A stretch of 64,000 nucleotides of DNA from Muribaculaceae bacterium. GTDB lineage: Bacteria > Bacteroidota > Bacteroidia > Bacteroidales > Muribaculaceae. The stretch is from NCBI GenBank assembly GCA_014867205.1, contig WGUO01000015.1, forward strand, positions 1 to 64,000. Reading direction: 5' to 3'. Of this stretch, positions 58,169 through 64,000 are shown in pieces. Under the pieces are notes generated by a model that had not been told where the DNA came from, did no database searches, and was given only the letters and a program-made list of their open reading frames with translations. The position numbers and the translations under genes were made by a program. Each line of letters starts with the position of its first letter. Positions within the stretch are counted from its first letter, which is position 1.

Positions 58169-58873
58169 ATGAATTTTTTAGTCAGAAACATACCCAACAG
58201 CATCACCTGCCTCAATCTCGCGGCGGGTGTTATGTCAATACTCTGTGCCTCTCATGGTGCCGATACCCTCTGGGGCCTTCCCGCCTGCCAGTGGGCATAT
58301 ATTTTTATAGGCATTGCGGCTGTGGCCGACTTTCTCGACGGATTCGCGGCGCGTCTGCTGCACGCCTACTCGAGTCTCGGCAAGGAACTTGACTCGCTTT
58401 GCGACATGGTCAGTTTCGGTGTCGCGCCGGCTGTGATCATGTATTATTGCCTCGGCACGGTCGGCGCCGACGAGTGGACACGCTGGCTCGTGTTCATGAT
58501 TCCGGTGTGCGGGGCACTGCGTCTCGCCAGATTCAATATCGACACCCGCCAGACCACCTCGTTCATCGGCCTCCCGATTCCTGCTAACGCCATTTTCTGG
58601 ATCGGATACTCCGCCCTCTGCTACGGTGGCGCCGAGTTTATGTACCAGTGGTATTGTGTGCTGCCGGTCATGATGTTCGAGAGCTGGCTCATGGTTTCCC
58701 CGCTCAGGCTGTTCTCCCTTAAGTTCAAGACGTGGGGGTGGCGCGGCAACCAGTGGAGATGGCTGCTGGTCATCTCGGCGCCGGTGCTCGTGTTCTGCAT
58801 GGGCGTGCCGGGACTTATGTGGCTTATCGTGGCCTATGTTCTCTACGGGGTGTTTGCCGGTCCGGAAAGCTGA
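58169..58873 (+). CDS. pssA: CDP-diacylglycerol-serine O-phosphatidyltransferase
   Basis: 234 residues, about 7-8 spans. The CDP-alcohol phosphatidyltransferase motif DG-x2-AR-x8-G-x3-D-x3-D is seen in DGFAARLLHAYSSLGKELDS(LCD). N-terminal RNIPNSITCLNLAAGVMSIL is typical. Makes phosphatidylserine, which Psd then decarboxylates. Confidence 0.95.
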   Translation: MNFLVRNIPNSITCLNLAAGVMSILCASHGADTLWGLPACQWAYIFIGIAAVADFLDGFAARLLHAYSSLGKELDSLCDMVSFGVAPAVIMYYCLGTVGADEWTRWLVFMIPVCGALRLARFNIDTRQTTSFIGLPIPANAIFWIGYSALCYGGAEFMYQWYCVLPVMMFESWLMVSPLRLFSLKFKTWGWRGNQWRWLLVISAPVLVFCMGVPGLMWLIVAYVLYGVFAGPES

Positions 58874-58940
58874 CCGTCGACGTCAGGCCCCGTTTTTTTA
58901 TCCAATCACAATTGACTATCTCTCACCCTACTGAAATAAT

Positions 58941-59351
58941 ATGGGAGCATTTCTTATCATACTCTTAGTGGTATGGCTTCTTTTCATCATATTCCGTCCC
59001 GCCGTGACGCGCTGGACGCAGCGGTTCATGGCGCGTCGGGCCGAGGACATGATGCGCCGCATGATGGGCATGCCCTCGCGCAGCGAGGAGAAACGTCGTC
59101 GCCGCCAGGCATCGCGTGACTCCGGCTCCGGTTCTCCCCGTGGTGACCGGCGCTCGTCGAGCCGATACCATCGGCCGGCGCAGGCCGATGCCGCCGACCT
59201 GATGCGAAGCGTCGCCGTCGATGTCGAATATACAGAGATCCGTGAGTTCGAGTCGACGACAATCGCCGATGAAACCCCGGGAGGCCCGCGGGTCATTGAC
59301 GAGGAACAGGTTACCGACGTGGAGTATACCGAAATTCGCGGCTCTCGATAA
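58941..59351 (+). CDS. DUF4834-family small membrane protein
   Basis: 136 residues. One N-terminal span (MGAFLIILLVVWLLFIIFRP), then a basic, Arg/Ser-rich cytoplasmic region, and a C-terminal tail with two VEYTEIRE/VEYTEIRG repeats. DUF4834 proteins follow pssA in many Bacteroidales. Function unknown; membrane-anchored, possibly with the phospholipid genes. Confidence 0.85.
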   Translation: MGAFLIILLVVWLLFIIFRPAVTRWTQRFMARRAEDMMRRMMGMPSRSEEKRRRRQASRDSGSGSPRGDRRSSSRYHRPAQADAADLMRSVAVDVEYTEIREFESTTIADETPGGPRVIDEEQVTDVEYTEIRGSR

Positions 59352-59359
59352 TTATCCAG

Positions 59360-60190
59360 ATGAAGACTCTATATGTAAGTGATCTTGACGGCACGCTGAT
59401 GCAGCCCGACGCCCGGATTTCAGACAAGGCCGCCGTACTCATCAACCGTGCGGTTGCCGACGGCAAACTCTTCACGATTGCCACCGCGCGCACACCGGCC
59501 ACCGTGTCGGGCATCCTCTCGTCGATCCACATGCGCCTCCCGGCCGTCGTGATGACCGGAGCGGCACTCTGGCACCAGGACACGGGGCGATACAGCCGTG
59601 AGCGCCACATCTGCCGCGAGGGGGCCGAGCGGCTCATCGACCTGTACCGGCGCACCGACACCTCGTCATTTGTATTTACCCTTGACCGTGACATGATCGA
59701 CATATATCATGTCGGCGGCGAGCTCCTGCCGCTGCAGCGGCAGTTTATGGAGGAACGCATCCACTCCCCGTTCAAGCGCTTCCATATACGCGAGGATGGT
59801 CGCGAGTGTCTCCCCGACGACCTCTCGAAGGTTATACTCCTGTACACCATGCTGCCTGACGCAAAGGCATTCTCGACTTATCAGGAGTCCCGAGGGATTC
59901 CCGGGGTCCGCCCGCAGTATTACCATGACATCTACGGCCCCGAGGTCGGGATACTCGAGGCCTTCTCCGACCGTGCCACCAAGGCGCTTGCCGTGCGCAG
60001 CCTCGCGAGTCAGGTCGGCGCCGACCGGGTGGTCTGCTTCGGTGACAACATCAATGACCTCCCTATGATGGCTGTGGCCGACCTCGCCGTGGCCGTCGGC
60101 AACGCTCTGCCCGAGGTCAAGGATGCCGCCGACATTGTGATCGGCCCCAATACAGCCGATGCTGTCGCGGAATTCATCGCTAACGACTGA
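59360..60190 (+). CDS. Cof-type HAD hydrolase
   Basis: 276 residues. Motif I YVSDLDGTLM (Asp-x-Asp), class IIB cap in the middle (about 90-190), and motif IV CFGDNINDLPMMAVADLAVA. Cof-type enzymes remove phosphate from sugar phosphates, FMN or pyridoxal phosphate. 8 bp after the DUF4834 gene. Confidence 0.9.
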   Translation: MKTLYVSDLDGTLMQPDARISDKAAVLINRAVADGKLFTIATARTPATVSGILSSIHMRLPAVVMTGAALWHQDTGRYSRERHICREGAERLIDLYRRTDTSSFVFTLDRDMIDIYHVGGELLPLQRQFMEERIHSPFKRFHIREDGRECLPDDLSKVILLYTMLPDAKAFSTYQESRGIPGVRPQYYHDIYGPEVGILEAFSDRATKALAVRSLASQVGADRVVCFGDNINDLPMMAVADLAVAVGNALPEVKDAADIVIGPNTADAVAEFIAND

Positions 60191-60197
60191 CACCGCC

Positions 60198-61424
60198 GTG
60201 AAACTCAAGAAACTCAATATCGACACCCTCAGGCCCGGCAAGATGCTCGTCATCATGCTGTCGGCAATAGCGGTCATTGTCTTCCTCCTCATATCCAACA
60301 ACCTGATCAAGGAACTCGCGCGCCAGGAACGCGAGCGCATGGACATCTGGGCGCAGGCCACCGAACGACTTGCCAAGGCCGATGTCGACTCCGACTTCGA
60401 GTTCCTGCTCGCCATCATATCGCAGAACAATACGATTCCGGTCATGATCAGCGACTCGAACTTCAATATCTCCGAGTTCCGCAATTTTGACCTTCCTGAC
60501 GGGCAGGACGCCGACAAGTCGCTGTACAGCGAGCTGACTCCCCGCAATCAGGAGTATCTGCTGAAACGCCTCAAGAGTCCGGGCGGCGATACGCCCCTGG
60601 CCGAGATGGTGAGGCGCAACAATCACTTCATCGAGGTCGAGATGTTCGGGGGCGGAAGCCAGTATATCTATTACGAGGACTCCACGCTGCTCAAGAGCCT
60701 GAGCCTCTATCCCTACATCCAGGTGGCCGTAATGATGATTCTCGCCCTGATACTCTACATAGCTGTGGTCAACACCAAGCACGCCGAGCAGAACCGTGTG
60801 TGGGTCGGTCTCTCCAAGGAGACGGCGCACCAGCTCGGCACCCCGATCTCGTCGCTCATGGCATGGGTGGAGTATCTTCAGGCCATGGGTGTGGAGCCGG
60901 AGGTTACAGGCGAGCTCGACAAGGATGTCAGACGCCTCTCCACCATAGCCGACAGGTTCTCGAAGATCGGCTCACAGCCCGACATGCAGCTCGAGTACAT
61001 CAACGAGACAGTCCGCTCGTCGCTCGACTATATGCGCAGCCGCGTCTCCGACCGCGTCGAGATAACCATGCGCTTCTCCGACGACGACCATGGCGTGCGC
61101 CTGTCGCGCTCACTCTTTGAGTGGGTCATGGAGAACCTCACCAAGAACGCCGTCGACGCCATGCAGGGAGCCGGCCGGATCGACATAGCCACCGGCGCTG
61201 AGAAGAACGTCGTCTGGATCGAGGTCAGCGACACCGGCAAGGGAATCGCACGCAAGAATTTCAAGACCGTCTTCAAGCCGGGATATACCACCAAGAAGCG
61301 TGGCTGGGGGCTTGGCCTGACACTCGTGAAGCGTATTGTCGAGGACTATCACGGGGGCCGCATTTACGTCAAGGAGTCTGAGCCCGGCGTCGGCACCACC
61401 TTCCGTATCGAATTTCCGGCCTAA
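60198..61424 (+). CDS. Sensor histidine kinase
   Basis: 408 residues from the GTG at 60198, just after the HAD stop; an upstream ATG at 60159 lies within the HAD gene and is less likely. Two spans (about 15-35 and 178-198) enclose a periplasmic sensor of about 140 residues. The phospho-His lies in LSKETAHQLGTPISSLMAW; N box VMENLTKNAVDAM, G1 VSDTGKGI, G2 KRGWGLGLTLVKRI. No response regulator gene is adjacent. Confidence 0.92.
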   Translation: MKLKKLNIDTLRPGKMLVIMLSAIAVIVFLLISNNLIKELARQERERMDIWAQATERLAKADVDSDFEFLLAIISQNNTIPVMISDSNFNISEFRNFDLPDGQDADKSLYSELTPRNQEYLLKRLKSPGGDTPLAEMVRRNNHFIEVEMFGGGSQYIYYEDSTLLKSLSLYPYIQVAVMMILALILYIAVVNTKHAEQNRVWVGLSKETAHQLGTPISSLMAWVEYLQAMGVEPEVTGELDKDVRRLSTIADRFSKIGSQPDMQLEYINETVRSSLDYMRSRVSDRVEITMRFSDDDHGVRLSRSLFEWVMENLTKNAVDAMQGAGRIDIATGAEKNVVWIEVSDTGKGIARKNFKTVFKPGYTTKKRGWGLGLTLVKRIVEDYHGGRIYVKESEPGVGTTFRIEFPA

Positions 61425-61426
61425 AT

Positions 61427-61458
61427 GTTGTCAACATGATGGATTTTTGCTAATTTTG
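61427..61458 (+). promoter_or_regulatory. pheT promoter
   Basis: GTTG (61427-61430), 20 bp, TAATTTTG (61451-61458). The -7 box ends only 4 bases before the ATG at 61463, so the transcript would begin at or very near the start codon. Confidence 0.6.
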
Positions 61459-61462
61459 CAGC

Positions 61463-63949
61463 ATGAATATCTCGTACGCATGGCTTAAACGCTATATTGA
61501 TTTCCGGTTAAATCCTAAAGAGTTGGCCGCCGTCCTCACATCGGTGGGCCTGGAGTGTGACACTGTTGAAGAGGTGGAGAGCATCCGCGGAGGTCTCCGC
61601 GGCGTGGTTATCGGCAAGGTGCTGACCTGCGTGGACCATCCCGACTCCGACCATCTTCATATCACGACCGTCGACCTCGGCGGTCCCGAACCCGAGCAGA
61701 TTGTCTGCGGAGCCCCCAATGTCGCTGCCGGCCAGACGGTGGTCGTGGCCACGGTCGGCACTACCCTCTACGACGGCGACCGTGAGGTGAAAATCAAGAA
61801 GTCGAAGATTCGCGGCGTCGAGTCCAGGGGCATGATATGCGCCGAAGACGAGCTTGGCCTCGGCTCGAGTCACGACGGAATCATCGTGATTGACGAGGAC
61901 ATAAAGCCCGGCACGCCGGCTGCAGAGTATTTCAACGTCGCAAGCGACTGGTGTCTTGAGGTTGAGCTTACGCCCAACCGCGTCGATGCGGCCAGCCATT
62001 ACGGGGTGGCCCGTGACCTGAAGGCAAAGCAGTGCTGCGATATCGCCCTTGGCGGGGCCAGCCTCGAGATGCCTGAGATTCGGGTGCCCGACGTCTCGGC
62101 CTTCTCGGTCGACCGTCCAGAAGGCGCAGTCAGCGTGACTGTCGATGACCCTCAGGGCTGCCCCCGCTACTCGGGTGTCACCATCCGCGGCGTCGAGGTC
62201 AAGGAGTCGCCCGAATGGCTCAAGAAACTGCTGACGAGCGCGGGCCAGCGCCCGATCAACAATATTGTGGACATAACAAACTTCGTGCTGCTCGGCATAG
62301 GCCAGCCACTTCACTGCTTCGACCTCGGTAAGGTCGCAGGTGAGAGGATTACAGTCAGGACTTGCCCTGAGGGCACTAAGTTCACTACCCTTGACGGCGT
62401 TGAGCGAACCCTAAGCGAGGCTGACCTCATGATCTGCGACGCCGAGAAGCCCATGTGTATCGCCGGTGTCTTCGGTGGTATGGACTCGGGAGTTACCGAG
62501 AACACAAAATCAGTGTTCATAGAGAGCGCATATTTCAACCCGACACGCGTGCGCCGCACCGCCCGCCGTCACGGTCTCTCGACCGACGCCTCGTTCCGCT
62601 ATGAGCGCGGCACCGACCCCAACATCACAGTCTACGCAGCCCGTCTGGCGGCCGTGCTGATCCGCGAGCTCGCAGGAGGTGAGATCTGCGGCGATATAAC
62701 TGACATTTATCCCGACCCGATTCTGCCGGCCGAGTTCGACTTCTCGCTCGACTATTGCAACCGCCTTATAGGTAAGGTGCTTCCGCGCGACCTGGTGATC
62801 ACCATACTCCGCGCTCTCGAGATCGAGGTGACGGAGACCGCCGACGCCGATGTGCTGCGACTCAAGGTGCCTACATACCGCGTAGATGTCTACCGCCCTT
62901 GCGATGTCGTCGAGGAGATCCTCCGCATCTATGGCTACAACAACGTCGAGATTCACACCGAGGCGCATGTCAACCTGTCGAAGCGCACCGATGTTGACTT
63001 CTCGTTTGGCCTCCAGCAGATCATCGCCGAGCAACTCACCGGCTGTGGATTCAACGAGATCCTCAACAACTCCCTGTCGTCGCAGGCTTATTACGCCGGG
63101 TCTGAGCAACTTCCGCTCTCTCACTGCGTGTCGCTGATGAATCCCCTCAGCGGCGAGCTCTCCGTGTTGCGCCAGACCCTCCTCTACGGAGGGCTCGAGT
63201 CCATAGCGCATAATGTAAACCGCAAGGCGGCCGACCTCCGTTTCTATGAGTTCGGCAACATATATTTCCTTGACCCGGCCAAGGAGTCCACGCCTGAGCA
63301 TCCGCTCGCACCATACAGCGAGCGTGCCGCACTCGGCCTCTGGATGACCGGTAATCTTACCTCCGCCTCCTGGAACGCCAAGGCTGCCGAGGCTACTGTC
63401 TACGACCTTAAGGCCGTCGTCGAGAACATCTTCCGCCGTCTCGGCGTCAATTCCGCCGCACTGAGGCAGACGCAGGGAAGCGACGAGATATTCTCCGCGA
63501 AACTCGACATAGAGTCGCGCTCTGGTCAGCATGTCGCCAGCCTCGGTCTCGTGCGCCGCGCCCTGCTCAAGAAATTCGATATAGACCAGGATGTGGTCTA
63601 TGCGGAGATAGACTGGGCAAACCTCTATAAGCTTGCCAACAAGGGTCGCGTCACATTCACCGAGATACCGCGCACTCAGCCTGTCGACCGTGACCTCGCA
63701 CTCCTTGTCGACAAGAGAGTGAGGTTCGCCGACATCGAGGCTGCCATCCGTGGCGCCGAGCGCAAGTTGCTCCGCGATGTGCGCCTCTTTGATGTATATG
63801 AGGGAAAGAACCTCCCCGAGGGCAAGAAGAGCTACGCTGTCTCGATTCAACTTCAGGACAACGATAAGACTCTCAACGACAAGCAGATCGACGCCGTCAT
63901 GGCCAAGATCATCAAGGCCGTCGAGGCAATCGGAGCGGAGTTGAGATAA
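61463..63949 (+). CDS. pheT: Phenylalanyl-tRNA synthetase beta subunit
   Basis: 828 residues. Domains in order: B1 with an EMAP-type tRNA-binding fold (IGKVLTCVDHPDSDHLHITT, about 40-150), B3/B4 (RYSGVTIRGVEVKESPEWLK, RPINNIVDITNFVLLGIGQP), B5 (FDFSLDYCNRLIGKVLPRDL), the catalytic-like core (VDVYRPCDVVEEILRIYGYN) and the anticodon-binding FDX-ACB domain at the end (IPRTQPVDRDLALLVDKRVR, SYAVSIQLQDNDKTLNDKQI). Works as alpha2-beta2 with PheS, whose gene is not in this window. Confidence 0.96.
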   Translation: MNISYAWLKRYIDFRLNPKELAAVLTSVGLECDTVEEVESIRGGLRGVVIGKVLTCVDHPDSDHLHITTVDLGGPEPEQIVCGAPNVAAGQTVVVATVGTTLYDGDREVKIKKSKIRGVESRGMICAEDELGLGSSHDGIIVIDEDIKPGTPAAEYFNVASDWCLEVELTPNRVDAASHYGVARDLKAKQCCDIALGGASLEMPEIRVPDVSAFSVDRPEGAVSVTVDDPQGCPRYSGVTIRGVEVKESPEWLKKLLTSAGQRPINNIVDITNFVLLGIGQPLHCFDLGKVAGERITVRTCPEGTKFTTLDGVERTLSEADLMICDAEKPMCIAGVFGGMDSGVTENTKSVFIESAYFNPTRVRRTARRHGLSTDASFRYERGTDPNITVYAARLAAVLIRELAGGEICGDITDIYPDPILPAEFDFSLDYCNRLIGKVLPRDLVITILRALEIEVTETADADVLRLKVPTYRVDVYRPCDVVEEILRIYGYNNVEIHTEAHVNLSKRTDVDFSFGLQQIIAEQLTGCGFNEILNNSLSSQAYYAGSEQLPLSHCVSLMNPLSGELSVLRQTLLYGGLESIAHNVNRKAADLRFYEFGNIYFLDPAKESTPEHPLAPYSERAALGLWMTGNLTSASWNAKAAEATVYDLKAVVENIFRRLGVNSAALRQTQGSDEIFSAKLDIESRSGQHVASLGLVRRALLKKFDIDQDVVYAEIDWANLYKLANKGRVTFTEIPRTQPVDRDLALLVDKRVRFADIEAAIRGAERKLLRDVRLFDVYEGKNLPEGKKSYAVSIQLQDNDKTLNDKQIDAVMAKIIKAVEAIGAELR

Positions 63950-63956
63950 GTCAGAG

Positions 63957-63995
63957 GCATTAGGTGTCAGATGTTAGGCGTTAGGTGTTGGAGTA
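63957..63995 (+). repeat. TTAGGTG heptamer run
   Basis: CATTAGGTGTCAGATGTTAG and GCGTTAGGTGTTGGAG: degenerate TTAGGTG units directly after pheT, the same family as at 13269-13296, 21667-21717 and 24416-24437. Confidence 0.6.
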
Positions 63996-64000
63996 TAGGA

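Overview
The window reads as a chromosome segment of a gut Bacteroidales, most likely Muribaculaceae (inference). The evidence is an SusC/SusD nutrient-uptake locus with SusE/F-type lipoproteins, Bacteroidales-restricted families (DUF4834, DUF4836 and probably DUF4919), many promoters of the Bacteroidetes type (TTTG or TTG, 19-20 bp, TAnnTTTG), and a GC-rich core broken by AT-rich acquired islands. No integrase, phage structural module, rRNA or CRISPR array is seen. One tRNA (Tyr, GUA) is present.

Layout. 1-2.4 kb: an Rpn-family PD-(D/E)XK nuclease gene flanked by two 5'-truncated copies of its C-terminal module, set among small repeats. 2.4-4.3 kb: an AT-rich three-gene cassette (TIGR04255-like protein, membrane protein, orphan). 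4.6-20.1 kb: an exopolysaccharide/capsule locus on the minus strand, transcribed from a WecA-like initiator (20.1 kb) through Wza and Wzc to two acyltransferases, Wzx, a WbsX-like enzyme, a Wzy-like polymerase and a GT4 glycosyltransferase. A DUF262 / DUF3696-ATPase / orphan cassette (11.3-15.0 kb), which looks like a defence island, sits inside this locus. 20.6-27.5 kb: AraC regulator, PEP carboxykinase, ferritin, a degenerate SDR protein, a DUF115-like protein and an orphan. 27.7-36.7 kb: SusC-SusD-SusE-SusF-like operon plus a secreted glycan-binding-like protein. 37-40.3 kb: ABC transporter and a DUF4836 lipoprotein. 40.4-48 kb: tRNA-Tyr, pfkA, HAD phosphatase-ribF, upp, recF-DUF721, thioesterase, TPR-ribH, SlyD-like FKBP. 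48.2-54.1 kb: relA/spoT, a 7TM-HD (PgpH-like) protein, a membrane protein and a DUF4919-like protein, in one direction. 54.7-64 kb: lpxB, a lipoprotein, psd-pssA-DUF4834, Cof-type HAD-histidine kinase, pheT.

The most unusual feature is the intergenic DNA. At least three families of small interspersed repeats (about 99 bp palindromic, about 48 bp, and about 60-80 bp) plus heptamer-like runs (AAACCAG, TTAGGTG, TTAATCT) fill the gaps around the Rpn, polysaccharide and DUF262 genes, and the truncated Rpn copies begin exactly at one of these repeats. The candidate undescribed systems are the Rpn C-terminal duplications, the TIGR04255-like cassette and the DUF262 cassette. All calls come from reading the sequence; no database search was run.
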